Part shown: positions 57,656 through 64,000 of the stretch, piece after piece | How positions within the stretch are numbered: position 1 is the stretch's first letter | Layout of the letters: each line of letters starts with the position of its first letter | Assembly (NCBI RefSeq): GCF_044755465.1 | Contig: NZ_JBIVRB010000010.1 | Coordinates: 142,831 to 206,830, forward strand | DNA length: 64,000 bases | Source of the DNA: Peterkaempfera sp044755465 | GTDB taxonomy: Bacteria; Actinomycetota; Actinomycetes; Streptomycetales; Streptomycetaceae | Direction: 5' to 3' | Position numbers and translations under genes: made by a program | Notes under the pieces: model-generated | What the model was told of the DNA's origin: nothing | The model's database searches: none | Seen by the model: the letters and a program-made list of their open reading frames with translations, nothing else

Positions 57656-59680
57656 ATGGCTCAGGAACCTTCCGGCAGCGGCGGGCAGCAGCCCTCGGAG
57701 TACGACTACGGGCAGCAGCAGTGGCACCCCGGCCAGGCATCCGCCACCGACAGCGGCCCGGCCGGCGGCTACGAGCCGTACGACAGCGACCGGGACGTCT
57801 GGGGCAACCCCGTCCCGCAGCAGCGGGAGCAGTCGTACGAGCCGGACCAGTACGGCGGGCAGCAATACGCCGAGCCCCCGTACGGCCAGGAGCAGTACCA
57901 GCCCGAGCAGTACACCCAGCAGCCGTACGACCAAGGCCAGTACGGCGGCCAGTACGGGCAGCAGCAGTACGGGCAGGACCAGTACGGCCAGGCCGCCCAG
58001 CCCTACTACGGCGACTACGGCACCCAGGGGTACGACCCGGCGGCCTACGGCGGCCAGGGCTACGACCCCGCCGCCGGGTACGGCCAGGAAGCCGCCTCGC
58101 CCTACGGCACCCGGACCGCCTCCTACGCCGGGGACGTCCAGGGCTACCAGGAGTACGCCCCCACCCAGCCGTACGACGCCTACCAGCAGCAGCCCGCCGC
58201 CGACACCGCGGCCACCCAGCAGTGGCAGGCCCCCGACTTCGGCGCCCCCGCCCCGCCCGCCGAGCCGCCCGCCGCCGCCCCCCAGCCCGCCCCGGCCGCT
58301 TCCCCGGCCGCCGCCCCGCCCGCCGGCTTCGCCGCCCGCGCCCGCGCCGCCCTCACCGGCGGCGGCCACGGCCCCGACCGGCACACCCTGCTGGTCCGCG
58401 CCGCCGTCGGCGGCGGCGCCCTGGTCGTGCTGGCCGGCCTCGGCGCCTACGCGACCGGCGGCGGCGGTGCGGGCACCGACACCCAGCAGAGCACCACCGC
58501 GCCCGTCCCCGCCCAGTTCGCCGTCGACCACACCAAGGCGTGGTCCGCCGCGCCCGCCGCCGCCGGAGCGGATGACGCCCTGGTCGGCAGCTGGCTGCTG
58601 GCCGGCGGCGTGGTCCGCGCCGACGGCACCGGCGTCCACGCCTACGCCACCGCGACCGGCAAGGAGCTGTGGACCCTCCAGCCGCCCCAGTCCGGCGCGG
58701 TCCCCTGCGGTATGTCACCCACCGTCGGCGGCAGCGGCATCGGAGCCGTACTGTTCGCCCCCAAGGCGGCCGGCAAGAGCTGCACCCTGCTCTCCGCCGT
58801 GGACACCGCCACCGGCAAGCAGAAGTGGACCAAGACCCTCTCCACCGCCAAGGGTGCCTACAGCGCCCGGGTCATGGTCAATGACAGCCGGGTGGTCGCC
58901 GTCGGCGACTCCAGGGCCGTCGGCTACGACGCGGCGAGCGGCAAGCAGCAGTGGGAGAACAAGGGGCGCGGCAAGTTCTGCACCCTGTCCGGCACCGGCT
59001 CCGGCTCCACGGTGCTGCTGCACAGCAGCTGCGCCGACAGCAGCCCCAAGGAGCAGGCGGTCGCGCTGGACGCGGCCGGCGGCCGGCTGAAGTGGTGGCG
59101 CGGCCTCGGCACCCCCAAGACCGTCTCCGTACTCTCCGCCGAACCCGCCGTCCTGCTGACCACCGGCGCCACCGAGGCCGACGACACCATCCGCTCCTGG
59201 AACGACAAGGGCGACCCCGGCCCGGTGATCCCGGTCGCCCAGGACGGCGGCAGGCTCGACGTCGGCCACGGCGCGCTGGACCCCGCCCCCAGCGTCTTCT
59301 TCAGCAGCACCGCGCTGGCCACCGCCGTGGTGCGCGGCGGCGGCAGCACGGCCGCCAACGGCTCGGTGATCGCCATCGACCTGACCACCGGCAAGCCGCT
59401 GTGGAAGGTCACCGCCCGGGAGAAGGGCAAGGTGCAGCCGGTCGGCATCGACGGCGACGCGCTGGTGGTGGCCACCGAGGAGCGCACCGACCAGCCCGCC
59501 CACCTCAGCCGGTTCGCCCTGGCCGACGGCGTCGAGTCGGCCGGCGGCGGCTTCCCCAAGGACACCGGCTCGGTGCTCACCTCCGGGCGGGTGCTGACCA
59601 GCGACGCCCTGGTGGTCGCCGTGCCGAGCTTCACCTCCGCCTACGGCACGGCCGCCACCGCCTTCCGGGCCGGACACTGA
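57656..59680 (+). CDS. Membrane-anchored PQQ-like beta-propeller protein with Q/Y-rich cytoplasmic tail
   Basis: A 674-residue protein. The first 150 residues are low-complexity, dominated by Gln, Tyr, Gly and Pro (QYGGQ, QQYGQDQYGQ, GYDPAAYGG), followed by a Pro/Ala region. A single transmembrane helix (LLVRAAVGGGALVVLAGLGAYA, near residue 245) leads to an outer domain with repeated tryptophan-docking motifs of PQQ-type beta-propellers: TGKELWTLQPP, TGKQKWTKTL, SGKQQWENKG, GGRLKWWRGL, TGKPLWKV. Ligand unknown. The ATG at 57656 has GGACGGA upstream; an ATG at 57614, seven bases behind a TACCGT box, gives a leaderless alternative adding 14 residues. Confidence 0.88.
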   Translation: MAQEPSGSGGQQPSEYDYGQQQWHPGQASATDSGPAGGYEPYDSDRDVWGNPVPQQREQSYEPDQYGGQQYAEPPYGQEQYQPEQYTQQPYDQGQYGGQYGQQQYGQDQYGQAAQPYYGDYGTQGYDPAAYGGQGYDPAAGYGQEAASPYGTRTASYAGDVQGYQEYAPTQPYDAYQQQPAADTAATQQWQAPDFGAPAPPAEPPAAAPQPAPAASPAAAPPAGFAARARAALTGGGHGPDRHTLLVRAAVGGGALVVLAGLGAYATGGGGAGTDTQQSTTAPVPAQFAVDHTKAWSAAPAAAGADDALVGSWLLAGGVVRADGTGVHAYATATGKELWTLQPPQSGAVPCGMSPTVGGSGIGAVLFAPKAAGKSCTLLSAVDTATGKQKWTKTLSTAKGAYSARVMVNDSRVVAVGDSRAVGYDAASGKQQWENKGRGKFCTLSGTGSGSTVLLHSSCADSSPKEQAVALDAAGGRLKWWRGLGTPKTVSVLSAEPAVLLTTGATEADDTIRSWNDKGDPGPVIPVAQDGGRLDVGHGALDPAPSVFFSSTALATAVVRGGGSTAANGSVIAIDLTTGKPLWKVTAREKGKVQPVGIDGDALVVATEERTDQPAHLSRFALADGVESAGGGFPKDTGSVLTSGRVLTSDALVVAVPSFTSAYGTAATAFRAGH

Positions 59681-59684
59681 CCGC

Positions 59685-59718
59685 CCGGGGGCGGGTGGCC
59701 ACCGCCACCCGCCCCCGG
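59685..59718. terminator. Bidirectional terminator
   Basis: A perfect 15-base stem (59685-59699 with 59704-59718) and four-base loop, between the convergent propeller and HNH genes. Confidence 0.8.
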
Positions 59719-59740
59719 CCCCGCTCGGTCGAGTGGCAGC

Positions 59741-60250
59741 TCAGGCCGACAGCGGCAGCCACCCCGCCCACTCACCCGCGTCGGTACGGCGCAGCCCCAG
59801 CGCCAGCATCAGCGACGCCTCCGGCGTCGGCTCGAACGGCTGCCGCAGCACGGCCATCCCCGCCTGCTCCGGTGTCCGGTCCGCCTTGCGCTGGTTGTCC
59901 TCGGCGCAGGCGGCCACGGTGTTCAGCCAGCTGTCCGCCCCGCCCCGCGACCGGGGCACCAGGTGGTCGACGGTGGTGGCCCGGCGCCCGCAGTACGCGC
60001 ACCGGTGCTGGTCCCGCGCCAGCACCCCGCGCCGCGACCACGCCGCCCGTTGTCGGAACGGCACCCGGACGTACCGCCGAAGCCGGATCACCCGGGGCAC
60101 CGGCAGTTCCACCCCCGTACCCCGCATCACCCGCACCGGGTGCGCCTGCTCCACCACGGCCTTGTCCTGTAGCACCAGCACCACCGCACGCTGCAACGAC
60201 ACCGTGGACAGCGGCTCGTAGCCCGCGTTCAGCACCAGCGTGTTCCGCAT
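59741..60250 (-). CDS. HNH endonuclease
   Basis: A 169-residue actinobacterial HNH protein. It begins TLVLNAGYEPLSTVSLQRAVVLVLQDKAVV, typical of this common family, and has the nuclease core RCAYCGRRATTVDHLVPRSRGGADSWLNTVAACAEDNQRKAD: Cys84 and Cys87 bind zinc, with His96 as a metal/catalytic His, and further Cys at the second knuckle. The ATG at 60250 is chosen for its excellent GGGGAGG site; upstream starts are unsupported. The family is near-universal in streptomycetes; cellular role unclear. Confidence 0.92.
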   Translation of the reverse strand: MRNTLVLNAGYEPLSTVSLQRAVVLVLQDKAVVEQAHPVRVMRGTGVELPVPRVIRLRRYVRVPFRQRAAWSRRGVLARDQHRCAYCGRRATTVDHLVPRSRGGADSWLNTVAACAEDNQRKADRTPEQAGMAVLRQPFEPTPEASLMLALGLRRTDAGEWAGWLPLSA

Positions 60251-60438
60251 CCCGGACCTCCCCAGCCACGCCCGCCGCACGGCGGCGCGGGCTCCACTGT
60301 GGAACGGCGGCGGGCCGCGCAACAACGCAATTTCCACCCCCACCGGGGCACCGGGAACGCCGACGGCGCGGCCGGGTGCCCCCGGGGAGGGGACGCCCGA
60401 CCGCGCCGCGGCGGGTCACCGGCGTGCGGCCGGCCGGC

Positions 60439-60969
60439 TCACTTCACCTCGTACTCGGCGAGCAGATTCGCCCGCGCCAGGGTGTGGAAGCGCAGGTTGA
60501 AGCCGACCACCGCCGGAGTGGCCTCGGCGTCCGGGCCCAGCTTCTCGGCGTCCACCGCGTACACGGTGAACAGGTAGCGGTGCGGGCCGTCACCGGGCGG
60601 CGGCGCCGCCCCGCCGAAGTCCCGGCTGCCGTAGTCGTTGCGCACCTGCACCGCGCCCTCGGGCAGCCCGGCGAAGTCGCCGCTGCCAGCGCCGGTCGGC
60701 AGCTCGGTCACCGACGCCGGGATGTCGAACACCGTCCAGTGCCAGAAGCCGCTGCCGGTCGGCGCGTCGGGGTCGTAGCAGGTCACCGCGAAGCTGCGGG
60801 TCTCCGCCGGGAAGCCCTCCCAGCGCAGCTGCGGCGAGGTGTTCCCACCGCTCAGCACCTGCGCCTCGGGAAGCGTCGCGCCGTCCCGGATGTCGTCGCT
60901 GGCCACCGTGAAGGACGGCACCGGCGGGTGGAAGTCGTGCGGGAGCGGCCGCCGCTTGTCCTGGGTCAC
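60439..60969 (-). CDS. YbhB/YbcL family Raf kinase inhibitor-like protein
   Basis: A 176-residue PEBP-fold protein. GGNTSPQLRWEGFP is the anion-site region, TCYDPDAPTGSGFWHWTVFDIPA carries the DPDAP and HW signatures, and GDGPHRYLFTVYAVD is the third conserved motif. The function in bacteria is not well defined. The GTG at 60969 is chosen because GAGGAGG lies just upstream; an in-frame start 39 bases earlier is not supported. The 188 bases between this gene and the HNH gene contain no gene. Confidence 0.92.
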   Translation of the reverse strand: MTQDKRRPLPHDFHPPVPSFTVASDDIRDGATLPEAQVLSGGNTSPQLRWEGFPAETRSFAVTCYDPDAPTGSGFWHWTVFDIPASVTELPTGAGSGDFAGLPEGAVQVRNDYGSRDFGGAAPPPGDGPHRYLFTVYAVDAEKLGPDAEATPAVVGFNLRFHTLARANLLAEYEVK

Positions 60970-61074
60970 GTCCGGAACCTCCTCGAAAAGGATCTCGATC
61001 CCGCCCACCCTAGCCGCGCCGCCCGCGGCGGCAGAGTCACACCGATCCGGGACCAGCGTGTCCGACCGCTCGGC

Positions 61075-61080
61075 TACGCT
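61075..61080 (+). promoter_or_regulatory. -10 box near the start of the 3-methyladenine glycosylase gene
   Basis: TACGCT ends nine bases before the ATG at 61089; the transcript would be leaderless or almost so, although GGGAG lies directly before the ATG. Confidence 0.35.
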
Positions 61081-61088
61081 CGGGAGCC

Positions 61089-61739
61089 ATGCCCAGCACG
61101 GACTTCACCCGCACCCCGCTGCCCCGGGACTTCTACGACCGGCCCGTGCTGGAGGTCGCCCCCGACCTCCTCGGCCGGACGCTGGTCTGCGACCTCCCGG
61201 AGGGCCCGGTCGAGCTGCGCCTCACCGAGGTCGAGGCGTACGACGGCCCCAATGACCCCGGCTCGCACGCCTTCCGGGGCCGCACCGCCCGCAACGCGGT
61301 GATGTTCGGCGAACCCGGGCACGTCTACGTCTACTTCACCTACGGCATGCACTACTGCATGAACCTGGTCTGCGGACCGGTCGGCACCGCCTCCGGAGTG
61401 CTGCTGCGGGCCGGGGAGGTCGTCGCGGGCACCGACCTGGCCCGCAAGCGCCGCCCCACCGCCCGCAAGGACCGCGAGCTGGCCCAGGGCCCGGCCCGGC
61501 TCACCCTGGCCGTGGGCGTCGACCGGACCCTCGACGGCGCCGACGCCTGCCCGGCCGAGCCGGCCGACTCCCCGTTCCGGGTGCTGACCGGCACCCCGCC
61601 GCTGCCCGGCCTGGTCCGCAGCGGCCCGCGCACCGGGGTCTCCGGCGACGGCGCCCCCACCCCGTGGCGGTACTGGATCGACGGCGACCCCACGGTCAGC
61701 CCGTACCGGGCCCACGTCCCGCGCCGCCGAGCACGCTGA
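61089..61739 (+). CDS. mpg: DNA-3-methyladenine glycosylase (AAG/MPG family)
   Basis: A 216-residue base-excision-repair enzyme that removes alkylated purines. LTEVEAYDGPNDPGSHAFRGRTARNAVMFGEPGHVYVYFTYGMHYCMNLV is the family core, with the catalytic Glu in EVEAY and the DNA-intercalating Tyr region in YFTYGMHYCMN. ELAQGPARLTLAVGVD and GPRTGVS continue the fold. Length is normal for the bacterial form. It lies 170 bases before tyrS in the same direction. Confidence 0.94.
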   Translation: MPSTDFTRTPLPRDFYDRPVLEVAPDLLGRTLVCDLPEGPVELRLTEVEAYDGPNDPGSHAFRGRTARNAVMFGEPGHVYVYFTYGMHYCMNLVCGPVGTASGVLLRAGEVVAGTDLARKRRPTARKDRELAQGPARLTLAVGVDRTLDGADACPAEPADSPFRVLTGTPPLPGLVRSGPRTGVSGDGAPTPWRYWIDGDPTVSPYRAHVPRRRAR

Positions 61740-61909
61740 ACCCATCCGGTCCCGGACCTCCCGGCCCCGAACCTCCCGGCACCGATGGAAACCGGGTGGC
61801 GCCGACCCCGTACCCTCGGAGACGCTGGAAGTGCCGCACCCCGAGCCGGGGCCGCGGCCGCTCCTCCGGACCATCCGGTCGAGCGCCCGACCGAAGGAGA
61901 CACGAGACC

Positions 61910-63178
61910 GTGACGGACATCGTCGACGAGCTGCGGTGGCGGGGCCTGATCGCCCTCTCCACCGACGAGGACGCGCTGCGCAAGGCGTTCGCCAACGGCC
62001 CGGTCACGGTCTATTGCGGCTTCGACCCGACCGCGCCCAGCCTGCACCTGGGCAACCTGGTGCAGGTGCTGACCGTCAAGCGCCTCCAGCTGGCCGGCAA
62101 CCGGCCGCTCGGCCTGGTCGGCGGTGCCACCGGCCTGATCGGGGACCCCAAGCCGACCTCCGAGCGCACCCTCAACGACCCCCAGGTCGTCGCGGGCTGG
62201 GTGGAGCGGCTGCGCGGGCAGATCGAGCGCTTCCTCGACTTCGACGGGCCGAACGCCGCCCAGATGGTCAACAACCTGGACTGGACGTCGGGGATGTCCG
62301 CGATCCAGCTGCTGCGCGACGTCGGCAAATACTTCCGGGTCAACAAGATGATCGCCAAGGAGGCGGTGGCCCGCCGGCTCAACTCCGACGCGGGCATCAG
62401 CTACACCGAGTTCAGCTACCAGGTGCTCCAGGGCATGGACTACCTGGAGCTGTACCGGCGCTACGGCTGCACGCTCCAGACCGGCGGCAGCGACCAGTGG
62501 GGCAACCTCACGGCCGGTGTGGACCTCATCCACAAGGCCGAGGGCAAGTCGGTGCACGCCCTGGCCACCCCGCTGATCGTCAAGGCGGACGGCACCAAGT
62601 TCGGCAAGACCGAGACCGGCACCGTCTGGCTCGACCCCGAGCTGACCTCGCCCTACGCCTTCTACCAGTTCTGGCTGAACGCCGACGACCGCGATATCCC
62701 CACCTTCCTGCGGTTCTTCAGCTTCCGCTCCCGCGAGGAGATCGAGGAACTGGAGCGCCTCACCCAGGAGCAGCCGGCCGCTCGGGCCGCCCAGCGCGCC
62801 CTGGCGGAGGAGCTGACCACCATGCTGCACGGCGCCGAGCAGCTGGAGCGCGCGGTCGCCGCCTCCAAGGCCCTGTTCGGCCAGGGCGAGCTGGCCGACC
62901 TCGACGCGCCCACCCTCGCCGCCGCCGTCGCCGAGCTCCCCACCGCCAAGGTCTCCGAACTCGGCGGCGTGGTCGACCTGCTGGTTGCCACCGGTCTCTC
63001 CGCCAGCCGCTCGGCCGCCCGCCGCACGGTCAAGGAGGGCGGCGCCTACCTCAACAACGCCAAGGTGTCCGACGAGGAAGCCACCGCCACCGCGGCCGAC
63101 CTGCTGCACGGCCGCTGGCTCCTGCTGCGCCGGGGCAAGCGCAACCTCGCCGCAGTGGAGGTCACCCCGGCCGACTGA
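61910..63178 (+). CDS. tyrS: Tyrosyl-tRNA synthetase
   Basis: A 422-residue class I aminoacyl-tRNA synthetase. The HIGH equivalent is HLGN at residues 46-49 (PTAPSLHLGNLVQ), the tyrosine pocket includes YCGFDP and QGMDYLELYRRYGC, and the KMSKS loop reads KFGKT in KADGTKFGKTETG. The C-terminal S4 domain is at about 345-420 (SASRSAARRTVKEGGAYLNN). GTG at 61910 is chosen for the AAGGAGA site. No T-box leader is seen. It is followed at once by a strong terminator and the rRNA operon. Confidence 0.97.
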   Translation: MTDIVDELRWRGLIALSTDEDALRKAFANGPVTVYCGFDPTAPSLHLGNLVQVLTVKRLQLAGNRPLGLVGGATGLIGDPKPTSERTLNDPQVVAGWVERLRGQIERFLDFDGPNAAQMVNNLDWTSGMSAIQLLRDVGKYFRVNKMIAKEAVARRLNSDAGISYTEFSYQVLQGMDYLELYRRYGCTLQTGGSDQWGNLTAGVDLIHKAEGKSVHALATPLIVKADGTKFGKTETGTVWLDPELTSPYAFYQFWLNADDRDIPTFLRFFSFRSREEIEELERLTQEQPAARAAQRALAEELTTMLHGAEQLERAVAASKALFGQGELADLDAPTLAAAVAELPTAKVSELGGVVDLLVATGLSASRSAARRTVKEGGAYLNNAKVSDEEATATAADLLHGRWLLLRRGKRNLAAVEVTPAD

Positions 63179-63211
63179 CCGGATCTCGCCTGCTCTGACC
63201 AGGCACTTCAC

Positions 63212-63251
63212 CATCGGGGGCACGGATCGAGCCAGATCCGTGCCCCCGATG
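63212..63251 (+). terminator. tyrS terminator
   Basis: A perfect 17-base stem (63212-63228 with 63235-63251), six-base loop and trailing TTT. Its last bases touch the -35 box of the first rRNA promoter. Confidence 0.9.
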
Positions 63252-63733
63252 TTTGACGCCCGGTTGCGGACCGACTAACGTGGAACGAGTCGCCAGAGAC
63301 GGACGGCATACGGGAAGGGCCCACAGCCCGCCCGCGTCGGCCGGAGCGAAATCCACTGCACCAAACAATTCCGACATCGTTGCGGGCACGTATGCGCCCC
63401 ACGCGATGTGAGAATTGGCGCGGAAATGCGCTAACGTAGTGGACATCGCGACAAGCGATTCCCCGCCAGCGGGGGTCAGAAAAGCAGCAAGCGGATCTGA
63501 TAAGCTGGTGAAACCGAAGGGAAGCGCCCGGAGGAGCCTGTGAGAGGGTTCCGAAGGAAGCGTCCGTTCCTTGAGAACTCAACAGCGTGCCAAAAGTCAA
63601 CGCCAGATATGTTGATACCCCGACGAGACTCTTTCGGGTCTCGTTGAGGTTCCTTTGAAGTAAGACAGCGAGGACGCTGTGCGCGGGTCCGGCTATTCCG
63701 CCGGATGCCGCGCCGCTCTCGTGGATGAGACAT
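63252..63733 (+). promoter_or_regulatory. rRNA operon promoter and leader region
   Basis: P1: TTGACG (63253-63258), 17-base spacer, TAACGT (63276-63281). P2 candidate: GTGAGA (63408-63413), 18-base spacer, TAACGT (63432-63437). Further downstream, TAAGCT at 63501-63506 may mark a third, weaker promoter. The leader from about 63560 holds conserved actinobacterial pre-16S sequence (TTCCTTGAGAACTCAACAG), a hairpin ACGAGAC/GTCTCGT (63623-63644) and ACAGCG-AGGA-CGCTGT (63665-63680). The segment has lower GC than the coding DNA. No protein gene is seen here. Confidence 0.75.
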
Positions 63734-64000
63734 TCACGGAGAGTTTGATCCTGGCTCAGGACGAACGCTGGCGGCGTGCTTAACACATGCAAGTCGAACG
63801 GTGAAGCCCTTCGGGGTGGATCAGTGGCGAACGGGTGAGTAACACGTGGGCAATCTGCCCTGCACTCTGGGACAACACCGGGAAACCGGTGCTAATACCG
63901 GATACGACGTACCTCCGCATGGGGTGTGCGTGGAAAGCTCCGGCGGTGCAGGATGAGCCCGCGGCCTATCAGCTTGTTGGTGGGGTGATGGCCTACCAAG
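63734..64000 (+). rRNA. 16S ribosomal RNA, 5' part (cut by window end)
   Basis: The sequence starts with TCACGGAGAGTTTGATCCTG and continues GCTCAGGACGAACGCTGGCG, GTGCTTAACACATGCAAGTC, then the V1 and V2 regions up to CTTGTTGGTGGGGTGATGGC. These are universal or actinobacterial 16S motifs. About the first 267 bases are present. The 5' end position is estimated from the conserved start. Confidence 0.97.

Noticed and set aside
61740..61909. T-box or other amino-acid-responsive leader before tyrS
   Set aside because: No T-box sequence, specifier loop or antiterminator pair could be seen in the 170-base gap.
1..64000. tRNA genes, insertion sequences or prophage
   Set aside because: No tRNA cloverleaf, transposase, integrase or phage structural gene was recognised in the window.

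Overview
The window is about 64 kb of very GC-rich DNA with dense gene packing, many GTG and TTG starts, TANNNT -10 boxes close to start codons, and gene families typical of Streptomyces and relatives (streptophobe membrane protein, SGM_5486-type small protein, FHA-ABC exporter, PknG, HrdB-like promoters). A 16S rRNA gene begins at the right end and has an actinobacterial 5' sequence. The source is best read as a member of the Streptomycetaceae; the genus is not decided here.

Layout. 1-3.7 kb: partial gene, methyltransferase, small protein, GAF membrane protein and a GAF-PP2C phosphatase, all on the minus strand. 4.0-5.5 kb: fabG-fabI fatty-acid reductase pair. 5.7-12 kb: Uma2-family protein, glycerol operon glpF-glpK-glpD without an adjacent regulator, and a lone kynureninase followed by a 17-bp repeat array. 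12.1-14.4 kb: GntR regulator divergent from an MFS transporter, then a 40-residue membrane peptide. 14.4-20.9 kb: SixA-like phosphatase, serB, streptophobe protein, and a two-FHA ABC exporter.

21-41 kb is a large sugar-catabolic island around an IclR regulator. The minus arm encodes a beta-helix exoprotein, a Gfo/Idh/MocA oxidoreductase, a sugar ABC importer (binding protein plus two permeases), an epimerase-like protein, a DHDPS-family aldolase, a 2-hydroxyacid dehydrogenase and a FAH-family hydrolase. The plus arm encodes a class III aminotransferase, an acid-sugar dehydratase, an amidohydrolase (possible lactonase), an SDR, a second beta-helix exoprotein of identical length, and a GNAT protein. 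The set resembles the non-phosphorylative deoxy-sugar/acid-sugar route (dehydrogenase, lactonase, dehydratase, SDR, diketo-acid hydrolase) with extra steps. Two copies of a 21-bp palindrome sit at the IclR start and at the predicted +1 of the plus operon.

41.5-44.3 kb: two-component system and thioesterase. 44.4-52.8 kb: the most interesting region. A trypco2 protein is divergent from an overlapping gene run of trypsin-like protease with degenerate NTPase region, PknG-like kinase, VWA/zinc-ribbon protein, four-TM sensor-like protein and secreted binding protein. The last part parallels the mycobacterial GlnH-GlnX-PknG sensing system but is joined to conflict-system modules. 52.8-63.2 kb: housekeeping and conserved genes (orphan ABC ATPase, NfeD-SPFH pair, TSUP permease, pterin dehydratase, PQQ-propeller protein, HNH nuclease, YbhB, 3-methyladenine glycosylase, tyrS). 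From 63.2 kb an rRNA operon starts directly behind the tyrS terminator.

Across the window there are many short tandem repeats: 15-bp units inside genes, and 5-, 6-, 17- and 22-bp units between genes. Many long antisense ORFs are GC-driven shadows and are not annotated.
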